Source: Sphingomonadales bacterium (GTDB taxonomy: Bacteria > Pseudomonadota > Alphaproteobacteria > Sphingomonadales > Govanellaceae). Taken from it: 64,000 bases of DNA. Position 1 is the stretch's first letter, and every line of letters begins with the position of its first letter. Position numbers and translations under genes: made by a program. Shown here in pieces: positions 9,228 through 18,104 of the stretch. A model generated the notes under the pieces. It worked only from the letters and a program-made list of their open reading frames with translations, made no database searches and was not told the DNA's origin. The stretch spans positions 47,940-111,939 of the forward strand of contig JACFMS010000007.1 in assembly GCA_019455285.1 (NCBI GenBank), given 5' to 3'.

Positions 9228-11291
9228 TCAATCGAGGCTTTCGATCACATAGGTCTGATAATGATCCAGCATGGCTTCCTGGCCAGGATAGATCACGATG
9301 GTTGTTTCCGGCTCTTCAATCACCGCAGGACCGGCGATCAGATTGCCGGGCTTTACCCGTGTGCCATCAAAGATATTGGTGTCTATGAAGCCTTCGTTTT
9401 CGAAGAATACCCGGCGCTTTTCCATCAGTGCGTCGTCGGGCTTTTCCGAGGCAAAGGGCTGGCTGCGGTATTTCATGGTATCGCGCACGCCGATGATGTC
9501 CACCCGCAGCCCCATGATCTCCACCGTCACCGTGGGTCGCTTGAAGGAATAAAGCTGTTCGTGAAGTTCGTGGAAGTCCTGAATGGTTTTTTTGAAATTC
9601 AGGTCCGTCACCCGCTTGGTGCGCGACCGGATGGGTACGGTGACTTCGTGGGTCTGGCCCACATAGCGGATGTCCACGAAGCGCTGAGTCTGGCGTTCCA
9701 TGATACCGCTGGCACCATCCAGCAGTTTTTCACCTTCCGATTCCAGCTGTTCGAACACCTCGTTCAATTCATCCAGGTTGATGTCCGACTCGCGGCAGAT
9801 AAAGCTTTTGACCTTGAAAATCTTAAAGTTGGAAATCAGGCAGCCCAGCGCCGAAAATACCCCGGCGTTTTTGGGCACCAGAATGGTTTTGACGCCCAAA
9901 TCCTTGGCCTGGGTGCCCACGTGCACCGGCCCGGCGCCGCCATAGGCCATTAGGGCAAAGTCGCGGGGGTCGCGTCCCCGGGATATGGACACATAGCGGA
10001 TGGCGTTGGTCATGGCGCCGTTGGAGATGCGGAAAATACCGCTGGCGGCTTCTTCCACCGTCATGCCCAAGGGCTTGGCGATGTGTTCTTCAATGGCCTT
10101 TCGGGCGGCATCGATATCCAGCTTCAGTTTGCCGCCGCCGATGGCCTTGGGGCTTAAAAAGCCCAGGATCAGGTTGGCATCGGTCACCGTGGGCTGCGTG
10201 CCGCCCCGGCCATAACAGGCCGGGCCAGGGGTGGATCGGGCGCTTTTGGGACCGACGCGAAGCGCGCCGCCTTCATCGATCCAGGCGATGGAGCCGCCGC
10301 CGGTGCCGATGGAATGAATATCGATCATCGGTGTGGCGACGCGGTAGCGGCTGACCCAGGATTCGACGCCGATATCGGGCTGGCCATCCTTGATCAGGCA
10401 TACGTCATAGCTGGTGCCGCCCATGTCCACGGCGATGATGTCCTTATAGCCGGACCATTCCCCCACCGCGACACTGGCGGTCACCCCGCCAGCGGGACCG
10501 GACTGGATCAGCTCCACACCCCGGTCGCAACAGAAATCAATGTCCATGACCCCGCCATTAGACAACTTGATGAACAGTTGACCGGCAAACCCGCTTTCTT
10601 TGAGCCGTTTTTCCAGACGGCGCAGGTAAACGCTCAGCATCGGACTTAAGTAACTGTTCAGCATGGTGGTGCTGAACCGTTCAAATTCGCGTACCTGCGG
10701 CAGCACTTCGGACGACAGCGAGACGAACACATCCGGGCATTCTTCACGGATGATGTCCCGCACCCGCTTTTCGTGGATGTTGTTTCGGAAAGAGAACAGC
10801 AGACACACCGCGATGGAGTCCACGTTCAGCTTGCGCAGTTTGCGCACGGCTTCGCGCACTTCGTTTTCATCCAATGGAATGGCGATCTCGCCTTGGGCGT
10901 TGATGCGTTCGGTGACGCCCAGGCGGCGCTGGCGGGGCACGATGGGGGTGGGCGCCGGTAAACGGATATCGAAATGATCCTCTTTGTACCCGGTGCGCAG
11001 GTCGATGATATCGCGAAACCCCTTGGTGGTGATCATACCGGTGTTGGCGCCGGAATATTCCAGCATGGCATTGGTGACCACCGTGGTTCCCAGCACCAGC
11101 ACATCAGACTGGGCCAAAAAGCTGGCAACATCGGTCCCGTAGTGTTCCGCCATGGCGGTAATGGCGTTCAAGATACCGGTCGCCTCGTCGTTGGGCGTGG
11201 TCAGTACTTTGCCGCTAAGAGTGTCCTTGTCGCTTTGCACGACGAAGTCGGTAAAAGTGCCGCCCACGTCCACGCCAATTTGATAAACCAT
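9228..11291 (-). CDS. HyuA-type ATPase subunit of hydantoinase/oxoprolinase/carboxylase
   Basis: A 687-residue hydantoinase A/oxoprolinase family protein of normal length. It has the ASKHA-type nucleotide-binding motifs near the N-terminus (VDVGGTFTDF, residues 7-16) and in the middle (VDMGGTSYDV), plus family blocks SGPAGGV, GTGGGSIAW and GGAGPVH. HyuA-type subunits use ATP to phosphorylate a carbonyl or carboxylate of the substrate for the HyuB subunit. It is the only HyuA gene here for two HyuB genes, unlike acetophenone carboxylase, where the ATPase subunit is the duplicated one. It follows a TonB-dependent receptor gene by 90 bases that contain a hairpin. Confidence 0.9.
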   Translation of the reverse strand: MVYQIGVDVGGTFTDFVVQSDKDTLSGKVLTTPNDEATGILNAITAMAEHYGTDVASFLAQSDVLVLGTTVVTNAMLEYSGANTGMITTKGFRDIIDLRTGYKEDHFDIRLPAPTPIVPRQRRLGVTERINAQGEIAIPLDENEVREAVRKLRKLNVDSIAVCLLFSFRNNIHEKRVRDIIREECPDVFVSLSSEVLPQVREFERFSTTMLNSYLSPMLSVYLRRLEKRLKESGFAGQLFIKLSNGGVMDIDFCCDRGVELIQSGPAGGVTASVAVGEWSGYKDIIAVDMGGTSYDVCLIKDGQPDIGVESWVSRYRVATPMIDIHSIGTGGGSIAWIDEGGALRVGPKSARSTPGPACYGRGGTQPTVTDANLILGFLSPKAIGGGKLKLDIDAARKAIEEHIAKPLGMTVEEAASGIFRISNGAMTNAIRYVSISRGRDPRDFALMAYGGAGPVHVGTQAKDLGVKTILVPKNAGVFSALGCLISNFKIFKVKSFICRESDINLDELNEVFEQLESEGEKLLDGASGIMERQTQRFVDIRYVGQTHEVTVPIRSRTKRVTDLNFKKTIQDFHELHEQLYSFKRPTVTVEIMGLRVDIIGVRDTMKYRSQPFASEKPDDALMEKRRVFFENEGFIDTNIFDGTRVKPGNLIAGPAVIEEPETTIVIYPGQEAMLDHYQTYVIESLD

Positions 11292-11318
11292 TGGTATTTT
11301 CCTTCACGATCCATGGTT

Positions 11319-11340
11319 GCCTGAAGCCCAGTCTTCAGGC
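11319..11340 (-). repeat. Perfect 8-bp hairpin between receptor and hyuA genes
   Basis: GCCTGAAG and CTTCAGGC flank a 6-base loop in the 90-base gap between the receptor stop and the HyuA start. No run of T follows on either strand, so it is not a standard intrinsic terminator. It could stabilise or process the message between the receptor and enzyme parts of the operon; this is inference. Confidence 0.45.
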
Positions 11341-11381
11341 CACGTCTGATGTATTTGAATGCGTCCGTTCAGGCGCTGGTA

Positions 11382-13862
11382 TTAGAACCGGTAGCGCAGT
11401 TCCGCCCCGTAAGCCCGGCGCAAGCCGGGGGATAGGTTCGACCCGCCAAGTTCCGGCAGCGGAATGACCTCGTCAAGGTACTTTTCATTGAAGAGGTTTT
11501 GGGCATAACCGATCAATGACCAGTTTTCCCCCTGCACACCGGCACGCAAGTTAACGGTATTATACGTATCGCGCCGGGTGTTGGTATAGTCTTGCTGTGT
11601 GCCAAACACGGTGGTGGTGGATTGCGCCTGGATCACATGGAACCAGGTGGGACCCACCCACGCCCAATCTACCCGCGAGAAGAAATCAAGGCCGTCCACC
11701 GGGGTGGGAATAATGGCCTGGACGCCGATGTTGGCGGTCCATTTCGGTGCATACGGCACTTCATTGCCTACAGAAATGGGGCGGCCGTCATGGCGTTTGA
11801 TTTTGCCATCAATGACACTGGCGCCGCCGTAGATGGAGAACATCTCATCCAGTTGGGCGTCAAAGCCTGCTTCCAACCCCTTGATGTGGACCTTGTCGAT
11901 ATTGGATACGGCGCGGATAACGCCGAACGGTCCTGTCAGGAATTCGAAAAACTGCATGTCGTCCACGATGGTGTAGAACAGCGAGCCTTCCAAATTGACC
12001 CGGCCATCGGCAAGCGACGATTTAAAGCCTGCTTCAAAGGCATTGGTCACTTCCTTGCGGAACAGGTCGTTTACCTGAATGACTTGCGATCCGATGGGGA
12101 CATTGATGAACAAATCAATGATTTCGGCAATGCCGGTGGCGTTAAAGCCACCGCTTTTGAAGCCAACGCCCCAGCTGCTGAACAAGGTCAGGTTGTCCTG
12201 CGGCTGCCAGCGCAGGGAAACCTTGGGCTGGAAGTGCTTAAAGGTAGCGTCGCGATCCGGCACTGAATTGACAATTTCGCCATCCACAAAGCCGAACGCG
12301 GGATTAAGTGGCGATCCGCCCGCACCGGCAACAATGGGCAACACGAAATCAACATACTGCGTGGGATAAACGCTGGGTGGCGGCACCAGACTGTGGATTT
12401 TGCGCTTTTCACGATCCCAGCGCAGGGCAACGGCCAGTTCCAGGTCCGGCGCCACATCATAGAAAACATGGCCGAAGCCGGAAATGACCTCTGTATCAAA
12501 ATCAGAATGGATCAATGTTTCGGTTCTGCCGGGAACCAGCAAATCACGCACCACCTGGTCGTCGCCGTTGTCAATGCCTTGGCTTAAGCCATATTCACGC
12601 TGGATGTCCAGATAGTACATGCCCACCTGCCAGCGCAAAGTCTGGTCCGATGGCGACGTCAAGCGGAATTCAAAGCTGATATCATCCTGTTCGACGGTCT
12701 GTGTTTGATAGCCATCACATGTTGTGGGGCCATACAAGGGCAGCAGCGCCGAATCAAAGGGCGTGGGCCCTAAGAACGATGGTGGCGGCAGGGTTACGCC
12801 ATCGGCAAACAGCTCTGCGGTGGAAGCAATACAAGTCGGTTCGGTAGCGAAGGTATAGCTGCCTGCAAAAGTGCCATCGGCAAATACAAAGTTATCGATT
12901 TTGCTGTAAAGGCCCCAAACCGTCAGGGTTGCCCAATCCATATCGTAGTCAGCTTTTAAGGAAGCTTCGAAGGTTTTCTGTTCATTGAGCGGATTGACGT
13001 TGTGAAAGTAAACAAACTCGTGATCGTTTACATCTTCAAAGAAGCCGAAGGACTGATTGAACCACACGCCGCCCGCTTCCGGGACTTCCGAATAATTCAG
13101 CTTGGCGTCCAATTTTAAATCGGCAGACGGTTCCCAAATAAAGCGACCGCGTACACTGTAGTTTTCCAGGTCATCCACCCGGGTATCGGGCCGGAATGAA
13201 TTTTTAAAAGTGCCGTCGGTGGTGCGGTAGCTGGCGCTAAGACGGGCGAACAACTGTTCATCCACCAGCGGGCCGCTGATAAAGGCAGAACCGGAATAGG
13301 TGGAATTATTGCCCACCGTCAAGCGCCCGCCAGCTTCAAATTCATTGGTCGGGCGCTCGGTGTCGACAATGATGGCGCCGGCGATGGCGCTGCGGCCATA
13401 AAGCGCGCCTTGCGGCCCTTTCATGACGACGATTTGCGACAGGTCGTCAAATTCGCGATTAAATGCGGTGGGGTTGGTCAGCAGAATGCCATCGACGATG
13501 AAAGCAAAATTCGATTCGCCGTCGCGGGCTTTGTTGATGCCGCGGATGCTGACGGAAAAATCACCCACTTCAACGTTGTTTGTCATGATAACGCCGGGGG
13601 TTAAGCGCACAAAATCTTCGGGGCGCTGGATGCCGGCATTTTCAATCTCCGCATTGCTGAAGGCGGTGATGGTGGCCGGCACGTCGGCCAGGCGTTCCTC
13701 ACGCTGGCGGGCCATGACAACAATTTCTTCAAAGCCGCGGCTTGCGGCGGTCTGTTGGGCGGCCATTGATACGGGGGCAATAAAGCAGGCCGTGGCAACC
13801 GTGGAGAGCAGAGTGGCAAGATAATGGGCTGATTTAACAGGGTTTTCCGGGACGTCGCGCAT
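11382..13862 (-). CDS. TonB-dependent outer-membrane receptor
   Basis: An intact receptor of about 826 residues with a signal peptide, TonB-box-like FEEIVVMARQREE, plug motifs (SIRGINK, MKGPQGALYGRSAIAG) and a 22-strand-type barrel ending YRF. It would import a substrate too large or scarce for porins. I chose the ATG at 13862, since an AAGGA site lies at proper distance; a TTG two codons earlier is possible. It heads the operon with the HyuA/HyuB genes and diverges from a TetR gene whose operator lies in the shared promoter region, so its substrate is probably that of the operon. Confidence 0.92.
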   Translation of the reverse strand: MRDVPENPVKSAHYLATLLSTVATACFIAPVSMAAQQTAASRGFEEIVVMARQREERLADVPATITAFSNAEIENAGIQRPEDFVRLTPGVIMTNNVEVGDFSVSIRGINKARDGESNFAFIVDGILLTNPTAFNREFDDLSQIVVMKGPQGALYGRSAIAGAIIVDTERPTNEFEAGGRLTVGNNSTYSGSAFISGPLVDEQLFARLSASYRTTDGTFKNSFRPDTRVDDLENYSVRGRFIWEPSADLKLDAKLNYSEVPEAGGVWFNQSFGFFEDVNDHEFVYFHNVNPLNEQKTFEASLKADYDMDWATLTVWGLYSKIDNFVFADGTFAGSYTFATEPTCIASTAELFADGVTLPPPSFLGPTPFDSALLPLYGPTTCDGYQTQTVEQDDISFEFRLTSPSDQTLRWQVGMYYLDIQREYGLSQGIDNGDDQVVRDLLVPGRTETLIHSDFDTEVISGFGHVFYDVAPDLELAVALRWDREKRKIHSLVPPPSVYPTQYVDFVLPIVAGAGGSPLNPAFGFVDGEIVNSVPDRDATFKHFQPKVSLRWQPQDNLTLFSSWGVGFKSGGFNATGIAEIIDLFINVPIGSQVIQVNDLFRKEVTNAFEAGFKSSLADGRVNLEGSLFYTIVDDMQFFEFLTGPFGVIRAVSNIDKVHIKGLEAGFDAQLDEMFSIYGGASVIDGKIKRHDGRPISVGNEVPYAPKWTANIGVQAIIPTPVDGLDFFSRVDWAWVGPTWFHVIQAQSTTTVFGTQQDYTNTRRDTYNTVNLRAGVQGENWSLIGYAQNLFNEKYLDEVIPLPELGGSNLSPGLRRAYGAELRYRF

Positions 13863-13913
13863 TTCCAATCCTTATCAATTTGATCTGGTTGAATAGAAAC
13901 TCAGCAACAAGTA

Positions 13914-13941
13914 TTGACCTTTCCCAGCGGTCTTATATATT
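13914..13941 (+). promoter_or_regulatory. Predicted promoter of the tetR gene
   Basis: TTGACC (13914-13919) and TATATT (13936-13941) are 16 bases apart, a good sigma70-like promoter for the rightward TetR gene. The expected transcription start falls inside the palindrome just downstream, as in autorepressed tetR genes. Confidence 0.5.
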
Positions 13942-13962
13942 ACGAAACGATACCGTTCCGTA
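13941..13962. promoter_or_regulatory. Probable TetR operator, 22-bp imperfect palindrome
   Basis: The 22 bases read TACGAAACGAT followed by ACCGTTCCGTA; 18 of 22 positions agree with the reverse complement. The size, centre and sequence style (GAAACG/CGTTCC half-sites) are those of TetR/AcrR-type operators. It touches the -10 of the tetR promoter and lies upstream of the receptor gene, so one repressor bound here could control both directions. Confidence 0.7.
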
Positions 13963-14002
13963 TTTGTAATAACTATCATAAGGTAAATTGAGGGTCAACC
14001 CT

Positions 14003-14695
14003 ATGCCGGTAATGAAAAAGCCTGTCGCTGCGAATAAAATGTCGTCTACTGGTGCCATAAGCAGGGGGAGGAAAAGATTGGCTGCAAAATCAGAAACTTC
14101 TGAGAATGGGGGGGCGCGGCAATCCGGGCGGCCGCGGGCGCCGGAAGTGGACGACGCCATTCTGGACGCCGCCCTGGAACAGATGGCGGAGCAGGGATAT
14201 CAGCGGATGTCGTTCGACTCGGTGGCGAAAGTTGCCGGCGTTGGCAAGGCCACCATTTACCGCCGCTGGTCTTCCAAGGCCGAAGTGGCGACGGCAGCGC
14301 TCAGCAAGAGAATTGATTCAGAACCACAGCTAAAGCAGAAAGCGTTTTCCAAAGAAGCGCTGATTTCCATGCTGGGCGCTATCCGCGAACGCTTGCTGCA
14401 GCCCAACAATATGGCCCTGGTCGGTACATTGCTGGCGGAAGAAAAGCAGACACCGGAGTTGATCAGCTTATTCCGGGAACGGGTCTGGCACCGCCGCAGC
14501 AGCATGATTCGCAGTGTGCTCGAACAAGGTCAGCGCGAAGGCAGGATTGCAAAGCATGTTGATCTGGATATCGTCATCGACATGATCATCGGCTCCATGT
14601 ACGCTTCCTACCTTCGCCGGAACACGATCCCGGCAGATTGGCCGGAAAGAGCCGTGGAAACTATTTGGAGGGGTATAGGCACGGTAACGGTATGA
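14003..14695 (+). CDS. TetR/AcrR family transcriptional regulator
   Basis: About 230 residues. The N-terminal helix-turn-helix domain (AILDAALEQMAEQGY, MSFDSVAKVAGVGKATIYRRW) follows a long basic leader, and the C-terminal half is a ligand-binding helical domain of the TetR_C type. I chose the ATG at 14003, preceded by GAGGG; a TTG at 13988 would add five residues. It diverges from the receptor-hydantoinase operon, and a palindromic operator lies between them, so it is the likely repressor of both, released by a pathway substrate or product. Confidence 0.9.
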   Translation: MPVMKKPVAANKMSSTGAISRGRKRLAAKSETSENGGARQSGRPRAPEVDDAILDAALEQMAEQGYQRMSFDSVAKVAGVGKATIYRRWSSKAEVATAALSKRIDSEPQLKQKAFSKEALISMLGAIRERLLQPNNMALVGTLLAEEKQTPELISLFRERVWHRRSSMIRSVLEQGQREGRIAKHVDLDIVIDMIIGSMYASYLRRNTIPADWPERAVETIWRGIGTVTV

Positions 14696-14778
14696 GTGTT
14701 TGATGTGCAAGATTTTATAAAGCACATTAGATTACTTGATGCCGATTTCCGCCGCTGCTGAATAGCCATACAGCCAAT

Positions 14779-14786
14779 TACTTATT
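14779..14786. repeat. Target-site duplication, left copy
   Basis: TACTTATT here is identical to 15507-15514 on the other side of the insertion sequence. An 8-bp duplication is the normal result of IS1595-family transposition. Confidence 0.85.
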
Positions 14787-15506
14787 GGGTCTGGCGTAGC
14801 TAAGAAGCCTTAAAGGAGGCAATCTTAGCGAAATGTATCAACGCAAGAGCCGGATGACTGCGCGGCAGTAGAGTCGCCTGCTGGAGCATTTTGTTGTGGG
14901 GACGACGGCCAGGGTGGCTGCCGAACTTGTTGGGGTGCAGAGGACCACGGCCATCAAGTTTTACCACCGCCTACGCCAGCTGATAGCGAGGAAGCTGCCA
15001 AGCTATGAGCTATCACGCGAGGTTGAAGCGGATGAAAGTTACTTTGGTGGGCAACGTAAGGGGAAACACGACAGGGGTGCGGCAGGAAAAGTGCCGGTAT
15101 TTGACCTATTGAAGCGTGGTGGAAAGGTCTACACGGCGATCATCCCTGACGCCTCTGGTGAGACACTTATGGATATCATTGAAGAAAAAGTTACCCCTGA
15201 TAGCATCGTTTACACGGATTGTTTCCTGGCCTATGACGCACTTGACATGTCTGACTTCCATCACGAACGCATCAACCATTCAAAGTTTTTTACGGACAAG
15301 CAAAACCACATCAACGGGATTGAGAACTTTTGGAACCAGGCGAAGCGCCATATGCGCCGTTTTAATGGCATCCCCCGGCAGCATTTATATTGGCTCCTGA
15401 AGGAGTGCGAATGGCGATTCAATGGCGGGAGCCATAAAACCCTACTGCGGCAGCTAAAACGTTGGTATAAACTGGCTCAAAAATAGCCCTTAGCTACGCC
15501 AGCCCC
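14787..15506 (+). mobile_element. IS1595-family (IS1016-like) insertion sequence, 720 bp
   Basis: The element is bounded by 18-base terminal inverted repeats, left GGGTCTGGCGTAGCTAAG (14787-14804) and right complement GGGGCTGGCGTAGCTAAG (15489-15506), with one mismatch. A perfect 8-bp direct repeat flanks it. The single transposase gene and the length of 720 bp fit IS1016-type elements. It lies in the gap between the tetR gene and the branched-chain oxidation cluster and breaks no visible gene. Confidence 0.9.
14833..15486 (+). pseudogene. IS1595-family DDE transposase with premature stop
   Basis: The frame starts at ATG 14833 with an N-terminus typical of IS1016 transposases, then meets TAG at 14869-14871 after 12 codons. 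Beyond it the same frame runs intact to 15486. The DDE-type core is recognisable: EADESYFGG, VYTDCFLAYDAL, and NGIENFWNQAKRHMRRFNG near the C-terminus. Restart at GTG 14896 would give 196 residues lacking the first part of the DNA-binding N-terminus. The single nonsense codon suggests an inactive or weakened copy that could still be moved in trans. Confidence 0.8.
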
Positions 15507-15514
15507 TACTTATT
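15507..15514. repeat. Target-site duplication, right copy
   Basis: TACTTATT, identical to 14779-14786, directly abuts the right inverted repeat of the insertion sequence. Confidence 0.85.
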
Positions 15515-15651
15515 TAACGAGTTGGCTTGCAAGTAACGTCTAAATTTGACGGTCTATTTGACGGTGTGGAAAGCTTCGCCGTCTGGATTATATCCGTAAA
15601 TCAATTAGCTGATATTCTCCTTGACCATCGAGTGGGAGTAGGGGCGTAAGC

Positions 15652-15686
15652 CGTCATTGCGAGCCCCATAGGGGCGAAGCAATCCA
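15652..15686. repeat. REP-like palindromic intergenic element
   Basis: A 35-base element of the widespread form GTCATTGCGAGCCCC-ATA-GGGGCGAAGCAATCC, with nested stems GCCCC/GGGGC and ATTGC/GCAAT. It lies just past the 3' end of the CoA-transferase-family gene. Together with the target duplication it is all I see in the 220 bases between the transposase and that gene. Confidence 0.7.
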
Positions 15687-15706
15687 TTATTCATCGCAAA
15701 TTCGCC

Positions 15707-16864
15707 TCACGTAAGAATGCCCGCCGCGCGCAGGCGGTTGATTTCTTCCTTAGAGAGCCCGGCCTCCAGCAATATGCTTTCGGAATCTTCCCCCGGCCTG
15801 CGGGGAGCCTTGGGCGCATCGGTTGTCGTGCGGCTGAAGCGTGGGGCCGGCGCATTTTGCACGACGCCATCGACCTCGATGAATGATTGCCTTGCCGCGT
15901 TGTGTCGATGGTTCGGCGCTTCCTCGACGCCGAGCACCGGTGCGAAGCACACGTCAGTGCCTTCCATGATGCGACACCACTCGTCGCGCGTCTTGCTGCG
16001 AAATGCCGTGGCGATCGCTTCACGCAATTTTGGCCATCCCTCTTTGATGGTAGTCGAATCGAGAGCCGGTATTCCCATCAGCCCATAGCGCTCGCGATCC
16101 AGGCCGAGTTTCTCGAGAAGCAGCGTATAGAACTGCGGCTCAAGGGAGCCTATGGCAACGTATCTGCCGTCTTTTGTCTGGTACGTGTCATAATAGGGGG
16201 CGGCGCCGGCGAGAAAGTTTTCGCCTGTCGCATCGCGGAAGTACCCTTCCGCGCGAAAGCCGAAATGCATGGCGAGCAGTGCGATGGCGCCATCCACCAT
16301 CGCGGCATCAACGACCTGGCCGCTGCCCGACTGACGCGCCTCGAAGAGCGCGGCCAGCACGCCAACGGTTAGCAACATCCCCCCGCCGCCGAAGTCCCCG
16401 ACTAGGTTGAGCGGCGGTACCGGTTTGCCACCGGGCGCCCCGATCAAACCGAGGGCACCCGACAGCGCGATGTAGTTGATGTCGTGTCCCGCCGCGTGCG
16501 CCAGCGGGCCATCCTGCCCCCATCCCGTCATGCGTCCATATACCAGGCGCGGATTGCGATCGAGACACTCTTTCGGCCCGACGCCGAGCCGCTCGGCGAC
16601 GCCCGGACGGAATCCTTCGATCAGAACATCCGCCTGCTCCACCAGTTTAAGCAGTACGTCGCTGCCGCCGGGCTGCCTGATATCCATCGCGATCGAACGG
16701 CGGTTGCGCAGCAACGGATCCTTCGGCGTCGGCTCATCGGCGGTAGCTGACGTGCGCTCGATACGCACAACATCGGCGCCCATATCCGCCAACATCATAC
16801 CGCAGAATGGGGTGGGACCGATGCCGCCAATCTCCAATACCTTGATGCCCTTGAGCGGCCCCAT
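15707..16864 (-). CDS. Alpha-methylacyl-CoA racemase-like CaiB/BaiF family protein
   Basis: About 385 residues, start chosen at 16864 because GGGAG precedes it; the ATG at 16885 is poorly placed. The protein aligns with alpha-methylacyl-CoA racemase: predicted catalytic His127 (AAGHDIN), Asp157 (VGDFGGG) and Glu242 (GSLEPQF) lie within one residue of those known for mycobacterial MCR. It would interconvert (2R)- and (2S)-2-methylacyl-CoA, making the isomer that acyl-CoA dehydrogenase can use. It is the last gene of a seven-gene beta-oxidation set. A CoA transferase of the same family is the alternative, but the Glu and His positions favour racemase. Confidence 0.85.
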   Translation of the reverse strand: MGPLKGIKVLEIGGIGPTPFCGMMLADMGADVVRIERTSATADEPTPKDPLLRNRRSIAMDIRQPGGSDVLLKLVEQADVLIEGFRPGVAERLGVGPKECLDRNPRLVYGRMTGWGQDGPLAHAAGHDINYIALSGALGLIGAPGGKPVPPLNLVGDFGGGGMLLTVGVLAALFEARQSGSGQVVDAAMVDGAIALLAMHFGFRAEGYFRDATGENFLAGAAPYYDTYQTKDGRYVAIGSLEPQFYTLLLEKLGLDRERYGLMGIPALDSTTIKEGWPKLREAIATAFRSKTRDEWCRIMEGTDVCFAPVLGVEEAPNHRHNAARQSFIEVDGVVQNAPAPRFSRTTTDAPKAPRRPGEDSESILLEAGLSKEEINRLRAAGILT

Positions 16865-16960
16865 GGAAATCTCCCGCTTACTCATTTCAATAGATACAGA
16901 TCCGGAATTAAGGGGGTTGCCGTTGCGCTCAATCGCCCCAAGGCTCCGGGATTACGCTGG

Positions 16961-18103
16961 TTACAATTGCCGCGCGATCAGCTCGGTCATGACCTCGTTG
17001 GCGCCGCCATAGATCCTCTGGGCGCGGGCATCCGCCCAGGCGCGAGCCACCGGATACTCCCACATGTAGCCATAGCCGCCATGCAACTGAAGACAATCAT
17101 CGATCAGCTTGTTCTGCATCTCGGTGGCTGTCATCTTGGCGGTCGCGGCCATCGTGGCGTCCAGACGTCCGGCGACGTGCAGCGCAATGCACCTGTCGAC
17201 GAATACCTGAATCACCTCCAACTGTGCTGAAGCGCGGGCAAGTACGAAGCGCGTGTTCTGAAAATCGAACGTGGTCTTACCGAATATTTTGCGATTACGG
17301 GTAAATTCGACGGTATGCTCCAAGATTGCGCGAGTAGCGGAAACTGCCTGGATGGCAATGATCAGCCGCTCCTGCGGCAGTTCACTCATCAGATGATGCA
17401 GGCCGTGATGTTCCTGGCCAACTAGATTGCTCACCGGTACGCGAACATCATCGAAAAATAGTTCGGAGGTGTCCTGCGCCTTCATCCCGATCTTTTCAAG
17501 CTTGCGCCCCCGCCTGAATCCCGGTCGGTCCGCCTCGACGATAATGAGGCTCAGGCCCGACTGGTTTGTTGTATCGGCGGTACGAGCCACCACGACCACG
17601 AAATCGGCGCTTTGCCCATTCGTGATGAAGGTTTTCGAACCGCTGATGATGTACTCATCTCCCTCGCGAATGGCGCGCGTCGATATTGCTCGCAGATCAC
17701 TACCCGTCCCGGGCTCAGTCATGGCGATTGCCGCCACGACTTCACCACGGGCCATCGGCGGCAGCCACCTACGCCGGATAGCTTCACTGCCATGATGCAG
17801 AAGATAGGGAGCCACAATATCGGAATGCAGGGCGAATCCGGGCCCGGAGGCGCCGATCCGCATCAACTCCTCGATCAGGAGCGCGGAAGCGCGAAAGTCA
17901 AATCCGCCGCCGCCGTACTCCACCGGCATCCCCATGCACAGCAAGCCGAGTTCGCCGGCCTTGAGCCATGCTGACCTTGGCACGACGCCGGTTTTCTCCC
18001 AGGCGTCGTGATGAGGAGCGATTTCCTGCTCGCAGAACCGTCGCGCGGTCTGCCTGATCAGGTCATGCTCCGAGTCGAATATATCTCTGGGAAAGGTAAT
18101 CAT
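16961..18103 (-). CDS. Acyl-CoA dehydrogenase
   Basis: A 380-residue FAD-dependent acyl-CoA dehydrogenase with all three domains. Motifs include AMTEPGTGSDL (residues 127-137), GSKTFITNG and the C-terminal RIYGGANEVM. The C-terminal motif lacks the MCAD-type Glu, but Glu245 in LPQERL sits where the long-chain and isovaleryl-type enzymes have their base, so it should be active. It introduces the alpha-beta double bond. It starts one base after the SDR stop. The family branch is consistent with branched or long acyl-CoA substrates. Confidence 0.92.
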   Translation of the reverse strand: MITFPRDIFDSEHDLIRQTARRFCEQEIAPHHDAWEKTGVVPRSAWLKAGELGLLCMGMPVEYGGGGFDFRASALLIEELMRIGASGPGFALHSDIVAPYLLHHGSEAIRRRWLPPMARGEVVAAIAMTEPGTGSDLRAISTRAIREGDEYIISGSKTFITNGQSADFVVVVARTADTTNQSGLSLIIVEADRPGFRRGRKLEKIGMKAQDTSELFFDDVRVPVSNLVGQEHHGLHHLMSELPQERLIIAIQAVSATRAILEHTVEFTRNRKIFGKTTFDFQNTRFVLARASAQLEVIQVFVDRCIALHVAGRLDATMAATAKMTATEMQNKLIDDCLQLHGGYGYMWEYPVARAWADARAQRIYGGANEVMTELIARQL

Positions 18104-18104
18104 C

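Noticed and set aside
8417-9388. Long open frame (323 codons) on the plus strand opposite the HyuB/HyuA genes, and a similar one at 5718-6590
   Set aside because: Antisense to well-supported coding sequence in a GC-rich region; composition rich in His, Gly and Arg with no recognisable domain, and no ribosome site.
14703-14735. Possible terminator after tetR (ATGTGC and GCACAT 13 bases apart)
   Set aside because: Only six pairs with a long AT loop and no T-run.
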